A stretch of DNA of 64,000 nucleotides from Pseudomonas sp. C2B4 (GTDB lineage: Bacteria; Pseudomonadota; Gammaproteobacteria; Pseudomonadales; Pseudomonadaceae), in NCBI RefSeq assembly GCF_013359695.1, contig NZ_JABFMU010000003.1:1-64000 (forward strand), read 5' to 3'. Under the pieces are notes generated by a model. The model saw only the letters and a list, made by a program, of their open reading frames with translations, had not been told where the DNA came from and did no database searches. The translations under genes were made by a program, and so were the position numbers. Positions 28,123-39,553 of the stretch are shown here, one piece after another (position 1 is the stretch's first letter; every line of letters starts with the position of its first letter).

Positions 28123-29481
28123 ATGACTGCGAAGTTGGAAAAAGTTCTGATCGCTAACCGCGGTGAGATCGCCCTGCGGATTCTGCGTGCCTGCAAAGAG
28201 ATGGGCATCAAGACCGTCGCCGTTTACTCCAAGGCCGACAAAGAGCTGATGCACCTGGGTCTGGCAGACGAGTCCGTCTGCATCGGCCCGGCTTCTGCCG
28301 CGCAATCCTACCTGCACATCCCGGCCATCATCGCCGCGGCTGAAGTGACTGGCGCCACCGCCATTCACCCAGGCTACGGTTTCCTCGCGGAAAACGCCGA
28401 CTTCGCCGAACAGGTCGAGAACTCCGGCTTCGCCTTCATCGGCCCGAAAGCTGAAACCATCCGCCTGATGGGCGACAAGGTTTCGGCCAAGCACGCGATG
28501 ATCGCCGCTGGCGTACCGACTGTTCCAGGTTCCGACGGCCCGCTGCCGGAAGACGAAGAAACCGCTCTGCGCATTGGTCGCGAAGTCGGCTACCCGGTGA
28601 TCATCAAGGCCGCAGGCGGCGGCGGTGGTCGCGGCATGCGCGTGGTGCACAAGGAAGAAGACCTGATTTCCTCGGCGAAACTGACCCGCTCCGAAGCGGG
28701 CGCAGCGTTCGGCAACCCGATGGTCTATCTGGAAAAATTCCTGACCAACCCGCGTCACGTGGAAGTCCAGGTACTTTCCGACGGCCAGGGCAACGCCATC
28801 CATCTGGGCGACCGCGATTGCTCGCTGCAGCGTCGTCACCAGAAAGTTCTCGAAGAAGCGCCGGCACCGGGCATCGACGAGAAGGCTCGCCAGGAAGTTT
28901 TCGCCCGCTGCGTCAAGGCGTGCATCGACATCGGTTACCGTGGCGCAGGCACTTTCGAGTTCCTGTACGAGAACGGCCGTTTCTACTTCATCGAGATGAA
29001 CACTCGTGTCCAGGTAGAGCACCCGGTTTCGGAAATGGTCACCGGCATCGACATCGTCAAGGAGATGCTCAGCATCGCCGCCGGCAACAAGCTGTCGTTC
29101 ACCCAGGATGACGTGGTCATCCGCGGTCACGCGCTGGAATGCCGGATCAACGCCGAAGACCCGAAAACCTTCATGCCGAGCCCAGGCACGGTCAAGCACT
29201 TCCACGCACCAGGCGGCAACGGCGTTCGCGTCGATTCGCACCTGTACAGTGGTTATGCCGTTCCGCCGAACTACGATTCGTTGATCGGCAAGCTGATCAC
29301 CTACGGCGCAACCCGTGACGAAGCCATGGCGCGCATGCGCAATGCGCTGGACGAGATCGTGGTCGACGGGATCAAGACCAACATCCCGCTGCACCGCGAC
29401 CTGACCCGTGATGCTGGTTTCTGCGAAGGGGGCGTGAACATTCACTACCTCGAGCACAAGCTGGCTGGCGAGAAGCACTAA
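28123..29481 (+). CDS. accC: Acetyl-CoA carboxylase biotin carboxylase subunit
   Basis: The 452-residue ATP-grasp enzyme carboxylates the biotin on AccB. The start ([23 protein letters not shown]), the [14 protein letters not shown] segment, the glycine-rich loop GGGGGRGM at 165-172, the catalytic [16 protein letters not shown] region and the [16 protein letters not shown] motif are all intact. The ATG at 28123 has GGAG 8 bases upstream; a TTG 21 bases earlier overlaps accB and is less likely. A strong terminator follows, closing the aroQ-accB-accC unit. Confidence 0.97.
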   Translation: MTAKLEKVLIANRGEIALRILRACKEMGIKTVAVYSKADKELMHLGLADESVCIGPASAAQSYLHIPAIIAAAEVTGATAIHPGYGFLAENADFAEQVENSGFAFIGPKAETIRLMGDKVSAKHAMIAAGVPTVPGSDGPLPEDEETALRIGREVGYPVIIKAAGGGGGRGMRVVHKEEDLISSAKLTRSEAGAAFGNPMVYLEKFLTNPRHVEVQVLSDGQGNAIHLGDRDCSLQRRHQKVLEEAPAPGIDEKARQEVFARCVKACIDIGYRGAGTFEFLYENGRFYFIEMNTRVQVEHPVSEMVTGIDIVKEMLSIAAGNKLSFTQDDVVIRGHALECRINAEDPKTFMPSPGTVKHFHAPGGNGVRVDSHLYSGYAVPPNYDSLIGKLITYGATRDEAMARMRNALDEIVVDGIKTNIPLHRDLTRDAGFCEGGVNIHYLEHKLAGEKH

Positions 29482-29500
29482 GCTTCAACCGGCACATGAC

Positions 29501-29530
29501 AAAGCCGCCTTCGGGCGGCTTTGTTGTTTC
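29501..29530 (+). terminator. Rho-independent terminator after accC
   Basis: A perfect nine-base stem (AAAGCCGCC with GGCGGCTTT) closes a stable TTCG tetraloop and runs into a T-rich tail (TTTGTTGTTT). It starts 19 bases after the accC stop. Confidence 0.92.
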
Positions 29531-29556
29531 CGGGTATTTCATCAAACATTATCTTC

Positions 29557-29648
29557 CTGTGGGAGCGAGCCTGCTCGCGAAGGCGGCGACACACCCAGCA
29601 TTGATGTGACTGACACACCGCTTTCGCGAGCAGGCTCGCTCCCACAGG
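29557..29648. repeat. REP doublet (inverted pair)
   Basis: Two facing GGGAGCGAGCCTGCTCGCGA copies separated by about 35 bases lie between the accC terminator and prmA. The spacer resembles that of the doublet at 35178 (both contain a TGATGTGACTGA-type string), which suggests spread as a unit. Confidence 0.9.
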
Positions 29649-29780
29649 GATAATTGCAATTCCGAGACCGTGCAGAAGCTGCAAGCCAAGCCACTCCCAC
29701 AAACCCTCCGCGCTCGCGTAAACTTGCGCGCTTCTCGCAGCCCGCTAGGCTGCAATCAATATTTTTCAAAGGTGCCCGCC

Positions 29781-30659
29781 ATGCCTTGGCTGCAAGTCCG
29801 TCTCGCCATCAGCCCAGAACAAGCCGAAACCTACGAAGACGCTTTTCTTGAAGTGGGCGCTGTCTCGGTGACCTTCATGGACGCCGAAGACCAGCCGATC
29901 TTCGAGCCGGAACTCAATACCACCCCCCTGTGGTCACACACCCATCTGCTGGCCCTGTTCGAAGGAGGCACCGAGCCCGGCCCGGTACTGGCCCACCTGG
30001 AATTGCTGACCGGCAGCCCGCTGCCCGAGCATCACAGCGAAGTGATCGAAGACCAGGATTGGGAACGCAGCTGGATGGACGGTTTCCAGCCAATGCGCTT
30101 CGGTCAGCGCCTGTGGATCGTGCCGAGCTGGCACGCCGCGCCCGAGCCTGACGCCGTGAATCTGTTGCTGGATCCGGGCCTGGCGTTCGGCACCGGCACT
30201 CACCCGACCACCGCGCTGTGCCTGGAATGGCTCGACGGCCAGGACCTCAAGGACTGCAACGTCCTCGACTTCGGCTGCGGTTCGGGCATCCTCGCGATTG
30301 CCGCCCTGCTGCTCGGCGCCAAACACGCCGTGGGCACCGACATCGACGTGCAGGCGCTGGAAGCCTCTCGCGACAACGCCGGGCGCAACAATATTGCCGA
30401 ACACCTGTTCCCGCTATACCTGCCGGAAGATCTGCCACAGGTTCAGGCCGACGTGCTGGTGGCCAACATCCTCGCTGGCCCGCTGGTGTCCCTGGCACCG
30501 CAGCTGTCCGGACTGGTCAAATCCGGCGGTCGCCTGGCACTCTCGGGCATCCTCGCCGAGCAAGGAGACGAGGTTGCAGCGGCCTACGCCAAGGACTTCG
30601 ATCTGGACCCGATCGCCAATCGCGATGGCTGGGTGCGAATTACAGGCCGTCGGCGCTAG
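29781..30659 (+). CDS. prmA: Ribosomal protein L11 methyltransferase
   Basis: The 292-residue enzyme trimethylates ribosomal protein L11. The N-terminal L11-recognition domain ([37 protein letters not shown]) is followed by a class I methyltransferase domain with [18 protein letters not shown] as the SAM-binding loop and [15 protein letters not shown] as the catalytic-side motif. [15 protein letters not shown] is also typical. The ATG at 29781 was chosen from the homologous N-terminus and an AAAGGTG just upstream; longer readings run into a REP element. Confidence 0.95.
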   Translation: MPWLQVRLAISPEQAETYEDAFLEVGAVSVTFMDAEDQPIFEPELNTTPLWSHTHLLALFEGGTEPGPVLAHLELLTGSPLPEHHSEVIEDQDWERSWMDGFQPMRFGQRLWIVPSWHAAPEPDAVNLLLDPGLAFGTGTHPTTALCLEWLDGQDLKDCNVLDFGCGSGILAIAALLLGAKHAVGTDIDVQALEASRDNAGRNNIAEHLFPLYLPEDLPQVQADVLVANILAGPLVSLAPQLSGLVKSGGRLALSGILAEQGDEVAAAYAKDFDLDPIANRDGWVRITGRRR

Positions 30660-30689
30660 AATGAACGCCTGCATAGACCGGATCGCCGC

Positions 30690-31964
30690 ATGACCGACAG
30701 CTTCGTCACCCAGTGCCCGCATTGCCAAACCAGCTTCCGCGTCAGCCATGCTCAGTTGAGCGTGGCTCGCGGTGTCGTTCGCTGTGGCTCATGCCTGCAG
30801 GTGTTCAACGCTGCCAAGCAATTGCTTGAACAAGCCGGCAAAGAGCCCGTCGCGCCTGTCGCGCCGGCCAATGTCGAGACGCCGGCTCCCGCAGAGCCCC
30901 GGGCCATCAGCCAAAAACAATGGTCCGCTCAGGAGCTGGATCTGGACAGTCTCGATCTCGACGAAGAACTCGCCCGACTCGAGCAGCGTGAAATCCAGCC
31001 GACCACCGAGTTCGGCCGGCACCGGGAAGACACCCTCAGTGCACGCCGCGACAGCGCCGACATCGACGAAGAGCCCTGGACTTCCGACAGCCTGTTCAGC
31101 GAATCGGCGGCGGACCGAGCGCAAGCCGTCAACGACCTTGACGACCTCGATACGCTCGACGCTCTCGAAACTTTAAACACTGCCGAACCGGTCGATGAAC
31201 CGGGCAGTTTGCTCGCGCGCACAGAACCATCGCTCTCACTGGAGCCGGTGGAGCTGGACGACGAACCGCAGCCACCGCAACTGCGCCTGCATGATCCGCT
31301 CGACGCCCCGCTACATCACGAGCGCCTGTCGGCGACGCCAACCGACGAAATGGATGAGGTCCTGCCTTCGGCCGAGCCGCTTCGCAAACGACGCGAACGC
31401 AGCGAACCAGGGGTTCGCGCCGACGTACTGCAGGACCTGACCGATGATCCGCTGCAACTGGACTGGCAAAAACGCCGTTCGCCATGGGGTCGCCGACTCT
31501 TCTGGCTGCTGCTGATCCTGCTCGGCGCCGGCGCGCTTGTCGGCCAGTATGTCGCCTACCACTTTGACGAAATGGCGCGCCAGGACCAGTTTCGCCCCTG
31601 GTTCCAGCAACTGTGCCCGCAAATCGGTTGCACCGTGCCATCCAAGGTCGACATTGCGAAAATCAAAAGCAGCAACCTGGTGGTCCGCAGCCACCCGGAG
31701 TTCAGCGGCGCGCTGGTGGTCGATGCAATCATCTATAACCGAGCGCCCTTCTCCCAGCCCTTCCCGCTGCTGGAGCTGCGTTTTGCCGACCTCAACGGCC
31801 ACCTGATCGCCAGCCGTCGCTTCAAGCCCGGCGAATACCTCAACGGCGACCTCGAAGGCATGGTGGAAATGCCTCCGCAAACGCCGATCCACATCGCGCT
31901 GGACATTCTCGATCCGGGCGCCAAAGCGGTGAACTACAGCCTGAGCTTCCACTCGCCCGAGTGA
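30690..31964 (+). CDS. Zinc-ribbon and DUF3426 membrane protein
   Basis: The 424-residue protein starts with an MJ0042-type zinc ribbon (C9xxC12...C32xxC35). A long acidic, low-complexity stretch rich in Asp, Glu and Leu follows (about 60-250). One transmembrane helix is near 268-290 (RRLFWLLLILLGAGALVGQY), and a C-terminal DUF3426 domain lies outside the cytoplasm. The biochemical role is unknown. It sits between prmA (30 bases upstream) and dusB, its usual place in Pseudomonas. Confidence 0.87.
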   Translation: MTDSFVTQCPHCQTSFRVSHAQLSVARGVVRCGSCLQVFNAAKQLLEQAGKEPVAPVAPANVETPAPAEPRAISQKQWSAQELDLDSLDLDEELARLEQREIQPTTEFGRHREDTLSARRDSADIDEEPWTSDSLFSESAADRAQAVNDLDDLDTLDALETLNTAEPVDEPGSLLARTEPSLSLEPVELDDEPQPPQLRLHDPLDAPLHHERLSATPTDEMDEVLPSAEPLRKRRERSEPGVRADVLQDLTDDPLQLDWQKRRSPWGRRLFWLLLILLGAGALVGQYVAYHFDEMARQDQFRPWFQQLCPQIGCTVPSKVDIAKIKSSNLVVRSHPEFSGALVVDAIIYNRAPFSQPFPLLELRFADLNGHLIASRRFKPGEYLNGDLEGMVEMPPQTPIHIALDILDPGAKAVNYSLSFHSPE

Positions 31965-32149
31965 AACGATTCACTGATCGCCAATTGACGACGGCCTTCT
32001 GACGTCGCTCGCCTGGACCAAACCGCTGGCGATAACAGAATAACTGTTCAGATTTTGTTCAATTCAGCCTTTATCCAGTCATCGAGAGCGGGTATCATGC
32101 CAACCCTTTTTCGAACTCTCATGATCCGGCCCCACAACAGGGAAGTCCT

Positions 32150-33160
32150 ATGTCGGCGGTACGCATCGGTCCATACACATTAAATAACAGCTTGATTCTC
32201 GCTCCCATGGCGGGCGTCACCGACCAGCCCTTTCGTCAGCTGTGCAAACGATTGGGCGCGGGGCTAGTAGTCTCGGAAATGGTCACCAGCGACATGAGTT
32301 TGTGGAACACCCGCAAGTCGCGGATGCGCATGATCCACGAAGGTGATCCCGAGCCACGCTCGGTACAGATCGCCGGAGGCGACGCGCAGATGTTGGCGGA
32401 TGCGGCCCGGGCCAACGTTGAACTGGGCGCGCAGATTATTGATATCAACATGGGCTGTCCGGCAAAGAAGGTCTGTAACAAGGCTGCCGGGTCCGCACTG
32501 TTGAAGGATGAAGCACTGGTAACCGAGATCCTGCAGGCTGTCGTGGCTGCGGTCGATGTGCCGGTTACCCTGAAGATCCGTACCGGCTGGGACCGGGACA
32601 ACAAGAATGGCCTGACGGTGGCGAAGATCGCCGAACAGGCAGGCATTACGGCGCTTGCGGTCCACGGCCGCACCCGTGCCGACCTGTACACCGGTGAAGC
32701 CGAGTACGACACCATTGCCGCCATCAAGCAGGCAGTGTCGATGCCGGTCTTCGCCAACGGCGATATCGACTCGCCGGAAAAGGCCCGATACGTGCTCGAC
32801 GCGACCGGTGCCGACGGCCTGCTGATTGGCCGGGCCGCCCAGGGGCGGCCATGGATTTTTCGTGAGATCGACCATTTCCTGCGTACCGGCGAGAAGCTCC
32901 CGGCGCTGGAACTGATCGAGGTGGAACGCATTCTGCTAGAGCATCTGGCTGCGCTGCACGCCTTCTATGGAGACGTGATGGGCGTACGCATTGCTCGAAA
33001 GCATGTGGGCTGGTATCTCGCAACCTTGCCGGGCGCCAGGGAGTTTCGCGCCCACTTCAATCGTTTGGAAGATACGGAAGCACAATGCGCCAACGTTCAG
33101 GGCTTCTTCGCCGAACGTTACAAGAGCCTGACAGGGGACGGAGAGTGGGTGGCCGCATGA
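32150..33160 (+). CDS. dusB: tRNA-dihydrouridine synthase B
   Basis: The 336-residue FMN enzyme reduces uridines in tRNA. The TIM-barrel start ([26 protein letters not shown]), the [19 protein letters not shown] motif with the catalytic Cys region around C103, the [17 protein letters not shown] segment and the [18 protein letters not shown] phosphate-binding end are all intact. It overlaps fis by four bases (ATGA), the classical dusB-fis operon of gamma-proteobacteria. Confidence 0.95.
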   Translation: MSAVRIGPYTLNNSLILAPMAGVTDQPFRQLCKRLGAGLVVSEMVTSDMSLWNTRKSRMRMIHEGDPEPRSVQIAGGDAQMLADAARANVELGAQIIDINMGCPAKKVCNKAAGSALLKDEALVTEILQAVVAAVDVPVTLKIRTGWDRDNKNGLTVAKIAEQAGITALAVHGRTRADLYTGEAEYDTIAAIKQAVSMPVFANGDIDSPEKARYVLDATGADGLLIGRAAQGRPWIFREIDHFLRTGEKLPALELIEVERILLEHLAALHAFYGDVMGVRIARKHVGWYLATLPGAREFRAHFNRLEDTEAQCANVQGFFAERYKSLTGDGEWVAA

Positions 33161-33477
33161 CGATGATGACCGAGACTTTAGTGAGTGGAACGACACCCGT
33201 GAGCGACAACGTAAATTTGAAACAGCACCTCAATACCCCAAGCGAAGAGGGTCAGACCCTTCGCGGGAGTGTCGAGAAAGCGCTGCACAATTATTTCGCC
33301 CACCTTGAGGGCGCTGCCGTCACGGATGTGTACAACCTGGTGCTCTCCGAAGTCGAGGCCCCCCTGCTCGAGTGCGTGATGAACTACGTCAAGGGCAACC
33401 AGACCAAGGCCAGCGAGATGCTCGGGCTGAACCGAGGCACGCTGCGCAAGAAACTCAAGCAGTACGATTTGCTGTAA
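33157..33477 (+). CDS. fis: Nucleoid-associated regulator Fis
   Basis: The 106-residue DNA-bending protein ends with the Fis helix-turn-helix ([26 protein letters not shown]). The central part ([42 protein letters not shown]) is the dimerisation core. The ATG at 33157 overlaps the dusB stop, and the resulting length fits pseudomonad Fis, which has a slightly longer N-terminus than the 98-residue enteric form. A terminator lies between fis and purH. Confidence 0.95.
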   Translation: MTMMTETLVSGTTPVSDNVNLKQHLNTPSEEGQTLRGSVEKALHNYFAHLEGAAVTDVYNLVLSEVEAPLLECVMNYVKGNQTKASEMLGLNRGTLRKKLKQYDLL

Positions 33478-33494
33478 GCATTCAATCAAACCAG

Positions 33495-33528
33495 AAAGGC
33501 GCCCGCGTAAAACCGGTCGCCTTTTTTG
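33495..33528 (+). terminator. Rho-independent terminator between fis and purH
   Basis: AAAGGCG at 33495-33501 pairs with CGCCTTT at 33518-33524, and the T-run continues. It lies 18 bases after the fis stop and 31 bases before the purH start, so it should end the dusB-fis transcript or act as partial read-through control for purH. Confidence 0.75.
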
Positions 33529-33558
33529 CTGACTCCTTTGCTTTTGATGGAAATTGAG

Positions 33559-35166
33559 ATGACCGACCAGACTACCCGCCTGCCGATCCGCCGCGCCTTG
33601 ATCAGCGTTTCCGACAAGACCGGGATCCTCGAATTCGCCAAAGAGCTCGAAGCCCTGGGCGTCGAGATCCTCTCCACCGGCGGAACGTTCAAGCTGCTGC
33701 GGGACAATGGCGTTGCCGCCGTGGAAGTCGCTGATTACACCGGCTTCGCGGAAATGATGGACGGTCGGGTGAAAACCCTGCACCCGAAAATCCACGGTGG
33801 GATCCTCGGTCGTCGCGGTATCGACGACGCCATCATGAATGAGCACGGCATCAAGCCGATCGACCTGGTAGCGGTCAACCTCTACCCGTTCGAAGCCACC
33901 ATCAACAAGCCAGGCTGCGACCTGCCGACCGCGATCGAGAACATCGACATCGGCGGCCCGACCATGGTCCGTTCGGCTGCCAAGAACCACAAAGACGTGG
34001 CCATCGTGGTCAATGCCAGCGACTACGCCAACGTGCTGGAAAACCTCAAGGCCGGCGGCCTGACCTACGCCCAGCGTTTCGACCTGATGCTCAAGGCGTT
34101 CGAACACACCGCCGCCTACGACGGCATGATCGCGAACTACATGGGCACCGTGAACCAGGCCGCTGACACCCTCAGCACAGAAGGTCGCAGCGAATTCCCG
34201 CGCACCTTCAACAGCCAGTTCATCAAGGCCCAGGAAATGCGCTACGGCGAGAACCCGCACCAGAGTGCGGCGTTCTACGTGGAAGCCAAGCCTGCCGAAG
34301 TCGGTATCGCCACCGCGACCCAACTGCAAGGCAAGGAACTGTCGTACAACAACGTGGCCGACACCGATGCCGCGCTGGAATGCGTGAAGAGCTTCGTCAA
34401 GCCGGCCTGCGTAATCGTCAAGCACGCCAATCCGTGCGGCGTGGCCGTCAGCCCGGATGCCGAAGGCGGTATCCGCAAGGCCTACGACCTGGCCTACGCC
34501 ACCGACACCGAATCGGCATTCGGCGGCATCATCGCCTTCAACCGCGAACTGGATGCTGAAACCGCCAAGGCCATCGTCGAGCGTCAGTTCGTCGAAGTGA
34601 TCATTGCTCCAAGCGTCAGTGAAGAAGCCCGTGCCATCGTGGCTGCAAAAGCCAACGTACGCCTGCTGGCCTGCGGCGAGTGGTCGGCGGATCGCGCCGC
34701 TGCCTGGGACTACAAGCGCGTCAACGGTGGCCTGCTGGTGCAGAGCCGCGATATCGGCATGATCGGCGCCGATGACCTGAAAATCGTGACCAAGCGTGCA
34801 CCGACCGAACAAGAAGTCCACGACCTGATCTTCGCCTGGAAAGTGGCCAAGTACGTCAAGTCCAACGCCATCGTCTACGCCAAGAATCGTCAGACCATCG
34901 GCGTCGGCGCAGGCCAGATGAGCCGCGTGAACTCGGCGCGCATTGCCGCGATCAAGGCCGAACACGCTGGCTTGCAGGTACAGGGTGCAGTCATGGCATC
35001 CGACGCGTTCTTCCCGTTCCGCGACGGTATCGACAACGCGGCCAAGGTCGGTATCACTGCAGTGATCCAGCCGGGCGGCTCGATGCGTGATAACGAAGTG
35101 ATTGCTGCGGCAGACGAGGCCGGCATCGCAATGGTTTTCACCGGCATGCGCCACTTCCGTCACTGA
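33559..35166 (+). CDS. purH: Bifunctional AICAR transformylase/IMP cyclohydrolase
   Basis: The 535-residue enzyme carries out the last two steps of IMP synthesis. The N-terminal IMP cyclohydrolase domain starts with [22 protein letters not shown] and includes [18 protein letters not shown]. The C-terminal AICAR transformylase domain has the catalytic IVKHANPCG (Lys-His) motif, [19 protein letters not shown] and the ending [21 protein letters not shown]. The ATG at 33559 gives the standard N-terminus. purD follows after a REP doublet, so the two adjacent purine genes may not share one transcript. Confidence 0.96.
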   Translation: MTDQTTRLPIRRALISVSDKTGILEFAKELEALGVEILSTGGTFKLLRDNGVAAVEVADYTGFAEMMDGRVKTLHPKIHGGILGRRGIDDAIMNEHGIKPIDLVAVNLYPFEATINKPGCDLPTAIENIDIGGPTMVRSAAKNHKDVAIVVNASDYANVLENLKAGGLTYAQRFDLMLKAFEHTAAYDGMIANYMGTVNQAADTLSTEGRSEFPRTFNSQFIKAQEMRYGENPHQSAAFYVEAKPAEVGIATATQLQGKELSYNNVADTDAALECVKSFVKPACVIVKHANPCGVAVSPDAEGGIRKAYDLAYATDTESAFGGIIAFNRELDAETAKAIVERQFVEVIIAPSVSEEARAIVAAKANVRLLACGEWSADRAAAWDYKRVNGGLLVQSRDIGMIGADDLKIVTKRAPTEQEVHDLIFAWKVAKYVKSNAIVYAKNRQTIGVGAGQMSRVNSARIAAIKAEHAGLQVQGAVMASDAFFPFRDGIDNAAKVGITAVIQPGGSMRDNEVIAAADEAGIAMVFTGMRHFRH

Positions 35167-35177
35167 TACACCGATCA

Positions 35178-35269
35178 ACTGTGGGAGCGAGCCTGCTCGC
35201 GAAGACGGCGGCACATTCAAAAATGATGTGACTGATACACCGCTTTCGCGAGCAGGCTCGCTCCCACGG
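35178..35269. repeat. REP doublet (inverted pair)
   Basis: Two facing GGGAGCGAGCCTGCTCGCGA copies sit in the 153-base gap between purH and purD. This is an intra-operon place, where REPs can affect mRNA stability between cistrons. Confidence 0.9.
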
Positions 35270-35319
35270 AAAAGCAGCTTCAGTGCTGCCTCCAGAATTA
35301 GCGTCACGAGGTTTTTGAA

Positions 35320-36615
35320 ATGAATGTTTTGATCATTGGCAGCGGTGGCCGTGAACACGCCCTGGCCTGGAAAGTGGCTCAGGATCCGCGCGTGCAGAAA
35401 GTGTTCGTGGCACCGGGCAATGCCGGCACCGCCATCGAAGCCAAATGCGAGAACGTTGCCATCGACGTCCTGGCCTTGGAACAGTTGGCCGACTTCGCCG
35501 AGAAGAACGTTTCCCTGACCATCGTCGGCCCGGAAGTACCGCTCGTCGCTGGCGTCGTTGACCTGTTCCGTTCCCGTGGCCTGGACTGCTTCGGTCCGAC
35601 CGCTGGCGCTGCACAGCTGGAAGGTTCGAAAGCGTTCACCAAGGACTTCCTCGCGCGCCACAAGATCCCGACTGCCGACTACCAGAACTTCACCGAGATC
35701 GAGCCAGCCCTGGCTTACCTGCGTGAAAAAGGTGCGCCGATCGTGATCAAGGCCGATGGCCTGGCCGCCGGCAAAGGCGTGATCGTCGCCATGACCCTGG
35801 CCGAAGCCGAAGACGCCGTGCGCGACATGCTGGCGGGCAATGCCTTCGGCGACGCCGGTTCGCGTGTTGTGATCGAAGAGTTCCTGGACGGCGAAGAAGC
35901 CAGCTTCATTGTCATGGTCGACGGCAAGAATGTCCTGCCGATGGCCACCAGTCAGGACCACAAGCGCGTCGGCGACGGTGACACCGGCCCGAACACCGGT
36001 GGCATGGGTGCCTACTCCCCTGCTCCGGTAGTCACCAGTGAAGTTCACAAGCGCGTCATGGACCTGGTGATCTGGCCGACGGTTCGCGGCATGGCCGAAG
36101 AAGGAAACGTCTACACTGGTTTCCTGTACGCGGGCCTGATGATCGACAAGGCTGGTAACCCAAAAGTTATCGAATTCAACTGCCGTTTCGGCGACCCTGA
36201 GACCCAACCTGTCATGCTGCGCTTGCAGTCGAGTCTGGTACTGCTGGTCGAAGCGGCCCTGGCACAGGCATTGGACAAGGTTGAGGCACAATGGGATCCA
36301 CGTCCGAGCGTCGGTATCGTACTGGCCGCGGGCGGCTATCCTGGTGACTACGCCAAGGGCGCGGCCATCAAGGGCCTGGATGCAGCGGCGGCACTGGAAG
36401 GCAAAGTGTTCCACGCCGGTACCGCACTCAAGGACGGTCAAGTTGTGACGGCCGGTGGTCGGGTGCTTTGCGCCACCGCCATGGGCGCCAGCGTCGATGC
36501 CGCTCAACAGCAGGCATACAAACTGGCGGCCAATATTGATTGGGAAGGCTGTTTCTACCGCAAGGACATTGGCTACCGTGCCATTGCCCGCGAGCGTGGC
36601 GAAAATCAGGAATAA
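35320..36615 (+). CDS. purD: Phosphoribosylamine-glycine ligase
   Basis: The 431-residue ATP-grasp enzyme makes GAR from phosphoribosylamine and glycine, step two of purine synthesis. Intact motifs are the start LIIGSGGREHALAWK, IVGPEVPLVAGVVD, VIKADGLAAGKGVIVA, DGDTGPNTGGMGAYSP and IEFNCRFGDPETQ. The length is that of the family (about 430). It precedes retS by about 100 bases, the same neighbour as in PAO1. Confidence 0.96.
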   Translation: MNVLIIGSGGREHALAWKVAQDPRVQKVFVAPGNAGTAIEAKCENVAIDVLALEQLADFAEKNVSLTIVGPEVPLVAGVVDLFRSRGLDCFGPTAGAAQLEGSKAFTKDFLARHKIPTADYQNFTEIEPALAYLREKGAPIVIKADGLAAGKGVIVAMTLAEAEDAVRDMLAGNAFGDAGSRVVIEEFLDGEEASFIVMVDGKNVLPMATSQDHKRVGDGDTGPNTGGMGAYSPAPVVTSEVHKRVMDLVIWPTVRGMAEEGNVYTGFLYAGLMIDKAGNPKVIEFNCRFGDPETQPVMLRLQSSLVLLVEAALAQALDKVEAQWDPRPSVGIVLAAGGYPGDYAKGAAIKGLDAAAALEGKVFHAGTALKDGQVVTAGGRVLCATAMGASVDAAQQQAYKLAANIDWEGCFYRKDIGYRAIARERGENQE

Positions 36616-36714
36616 GCTACCCATTCGGCCGGGCAGGGGCTTTGAGCCCTTGCCTGACTATTCCGGCGCCGCGCATAGTTATATTCTGGCATTAACCTAC
36701 GAAGGGATTTCGCC

Positions 36715-39492
36715 GTGCGCTGGCTCAGGATTGCCATAGGTTTCACCGTCACCCTGCTGACCTTGCTCTGCATGGTCCCGGCTCAGGCTGGGCAAGGCAG
36801 TGGCTTGGCGGTATTGCTCGACGAACAGGGCGACCTGCAACTGAGCGATATCCGCTCCGCCCGTTACACCAACCAATTCAGCCCTATCGATCTCGAGCGC
36901 ATCACCGCAGCCGAGCCCGACGGCGCACTCTGGCTGCGTTTCCGCCTCGCACCCGGCAAGCATGAACAGTTGCTGAGGGTGTTCGCACCCGACCTGCTGC
37001 AACTCAACATGTATGTGCTGAACGGCGACAAGCTGATCGATCAGTCGAGTACCGGCAACAAACAGCCTCAGACCGAGCGGCCACTGCCCAGCAGCGACTT
37101 CATGCTGCCGTTACCGCAAAGCGACAAACCACTCGACGTTTACCTGCGCCTGGTCTCCGAACACCAGTTGCGCCCCTACATCACCCTGCAGTCTGCCGTC
37201 ATGACCGCGGCCAGCCAGAACCAGTCGCTGATCTACGGCCTCCTGCTGGGCTGCGTCGGCATGCTGATCCTGCACAACCTCATCCGCTATGCCTACACCC
37301 GCTCGCGCAGCAGTCTCTGGCTGGCAGCCTGCGAAGCGCTGCTGATGCTAAGCCTGGTGCTGCTGTTGAATCTGGCGGGGGCCTGGCTACCGCATTGGCA
37401 AGCCTTGCAAACGCCGGGTGCCTACCTCGCCTTGTTACTGACAGCCCCTTGCGGCCTGATGTTCGCCTATCGTTTCTTCGCGCCGCTTGGCCCGCACCCG
37501 CTGAATAAACTGCTACTGGGCGAAATCCTGCTCATCACGATCTGCGGCCTGTTGCTGCTGTTCGTCAATACACTGCCGCTGAACATCATCACTTACGGCC
37601 TGGTCGCCCTTGCAGGCCTGAGCATGTTGTTCATCAGCGCCTATCACTGGCAGAAAGGCTATCGCCCGGCGCGGCTCTTTGTGGCCGCCATGGTGGCATT
37701 CAACCTCGGAACGCTGATTATCCTGCCCGCACTGCTGGGGCTGACCCTGATCGAACCCCATGGCCTGATCACCACCCTGTTGGCATTCATCTGCATCAGC
37801 GGCCTGTTGATGAGCATCGCCCTGAGCGAGCGCCAGCGCCGCATCACCGAAGATCGCTTCAGCATCAGCCGTGACCTGGCAGCCAGCAACGCCGAGATCA
37901 ACGCCAAGGCCGAATTCCTGGCGAAGATCAGCCACGAGATCCGCACTCCGATGAATGGCGTGCTGGGCATGACCGAACTGTTGCTGGGTACACCGCTCTC
38001 GGTGAAACAGCGCGACTATGTACAGACTATCCATAGCGCCGGCAACGAACTACTGACGCTGATCAACGAAATCCTCGATATCTCCAAACTCGAGTCCGGA
38101 CAGATCGAACTCGACGATGTGCAGTTCGATCTCAACGCGCTGATCGAAGATTGCCTCAGCATCTTCCGCGCCAAGGCCGAGCAACAGAACGTCGAGCTGA
38201 TCAGCTTCATCCAGCCGCAAGTACCGCGAGTCATCAGCGGTGACCCGACACGCCTGCGCCAAACCCTGTTGAGCCTGCTTGAAAACGCCCTGAAAAAAAC
38301 CGACGAAGGCGAAATCCTGATCGTCGTCGCGCTCGACGAGCGCAGTGCAAAGCCGCGCCTGCGCATCGCTGTACAGGACAGCGGCGAACCGATGGATGCC
38401 GAGGAACGCGATGCGCTGATGCACGCCGAACTCCACAGCAAGCACTTCCTCTCAGCCAACCGCCTGGGGGGCAATCTGGGGCTGGTGATCGCCCGCCAGC
38501 TGATTCGCCTGATGCAAGGCGAGTTCGGTATCAAGAGTGGCAGCAACCAAGGCAGCACCTTATGGCTGACCTTGCCATTGGACCCTGATCGACTCGAGCA
38601 CCCGACCTCAGACCTCGATGGCCCGCTGCAAGGCGCACGGGTACTGGTGGTGGACGACAACGACACCTGTCGCAAGGTCCTGGTGCAGCAGTGCAGCGCC
38701 TGGGGCCTGAACGTCAGCGCCGTTCCATCCGGCAAGGAGGCGCTGGCGCTGCTGCGCACCAAGGCACACTTGCGTGACTATTTCGACGTGGTGCTGCTGG
38801 ACCAGAACATGCCTGGCATGACCGGCATGCAGCTGGCGGCCAAGATCAAGGAAGACCCGAGCCTGAACCACGACATCCTGCTGATCATGCTCACTGGCAT
38901 CAGCAATGCCCCGAGCAAAATCATCGCGCGCAACTCGGGAATCAAACGCATCCTCGCCAAGCCGGTGGCCGGCTACACCCTCAAAACGACCCTGGCCGAT
39001 GAGCTGAACCAACGAAACAAGGGCCATGCGGTCGTGCAGCAACTGCCTTCCGGCCCGACACTGCCGATCAAGGTGCCCAGCGACTTCCGCATTCTGGTAG
39101 CCGAAGACAACAGCATCTCGACCAAGGTGATCCGCGGCATGTTGGGCAAGCTCAACCTGCAACCTGACACCGCCAGCAATGGCGAAGAAGCCTTGCAGGC
39201 AATGAAGGCCCAGCGTTACGACCTGGTGCTGATGGACTGCGAAATGCCGATCCTCGACGGCTTCTCCGCGACCCAGCAACTGCGCGCCTGGGAAGTGGGC
39301 AACCAGCGAACCCGTACTCCCGTGGTGGCATTGACCGCGCACATCCTGGCCGAACATAAGGAGCGCGCACGCCAGGCCGGCATGGACGGGCATATGGCCA
39401 AACCAGTCGAACTCTCACAGTTGCGTGAACTGATCGAGCACTGGGTGGCCCAGCGCGATCTACAGAACCGCACGGCGACATCAACGTCCTGA
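36715..39492 (+). CDS. retS: RetS-like hybrid sensor kinase
   Basis: The 925-residue protein has a signal peptide (1-25), a periplasmic 7TMR-DISMED2 domain (about 30-160), seven membrane helices (about 170-375), a HisKA domain with H407 in [11 protein letters not shown], an ATPase-like domain and two receivers with D696 (LLDQNMPGM) and D841 (LMDCEMPIL). The ATPase G1 box reads DSGEPMD rather than DxGxGI, which fits the atypical RetS kinase. In P. aeruginosa RetS binds GacS and blocks its signalling, favouring acute virulence over biofilm and T6SS. Its place after purD is conserved. Membrane-segment borders are approximate. Confidence 0.92.
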   Translation: MRWLRIAIGFTVTLLTLLCMVPAQAGQGSGLAVLLDEQGDLQLSDIRSARYTNQFSPIDLERITAAEPDGALWLRFRLAPGKHEQLLRVFAPDLLQLNMYVLNGDKLIDQSSTGNKQPQTERPLPSSDFMLPLPQSDKPLDVYLRLVSEHQLRPYITLQSAVMTAASQNQSLIYGLLLGCVGMLILHNLIRYAYTRSRSSLWLAACEALLMLSLVLLLNLAGAWLPHWQALQTPGAYLALLLTAPCGLMFAYRFFAPLGPHPLNKLLLGEILLITICGLLLLFVNTLPLNIITYGLVALAGLSMLFISAYHWQKGYRPARLFVAAMVAFNLGTLIILPALLGLTLIEPHGLITTLLAFICISGLLMSIALSERQRRITEDRFSISRDLAASNAEINAKAEFLAKISHEIRTPMNGVLGMTELLLGTPLSVKQRDYVQTIHSAGNELLTLINEILDISKLESGQIELDDVQFDLNALIEDCLSIFRAKAEQQNVELISFIQPQVPRVISGDPTRLRQTLLSLLENALKKTDEGEILIVVALDERSAKPRLRIAVQDSGEPMDAEERDALMHAELHSKHFLSANRLGGNLGLVIARQLIRLMQGEFGIKSGSNQGSTLWLTLPLDPDRLEHPTSDLDGPLQGARVLVVDDNDTCRKVLVQQCSAWGLNVSAVPSGKEALALLRTKAHLRDYFDVVLLDQNMPGMTGMQLAAKIKEDPSLNHDILLIMLTGISNAPSKIIARNSGIKRILAKPVAGYTLKTTLADELNQRNKGHAVVQQLPSGPTLPIKVPSDFRILVAEDNSISTKVIRGMLGKLNLQPDTASNGEEALQAMKAQRYDLVLMDCEMPILDGFSATQQLRAWEVGNQRTRTPVVALTAHILAEHKERARQAGMDGHMAKPVELSQLRELIEHWVAQRDLQNRTATSTS

Positions 39493-39553
39493 GCCGACAG
39501 ACGCAACGCCTGATAGACTCCCCCACGACTTCCCTCGCCAGTGAGCCTGCACC

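Noticed and set aside
33178-36624. Minus-strand open frame of 1148 codons across fis, purH and purD
   Set aside because: It runs through three clearly real plus-strand genes and even through the REP doublet at 35178. Its length reflects codon bias, not coding.
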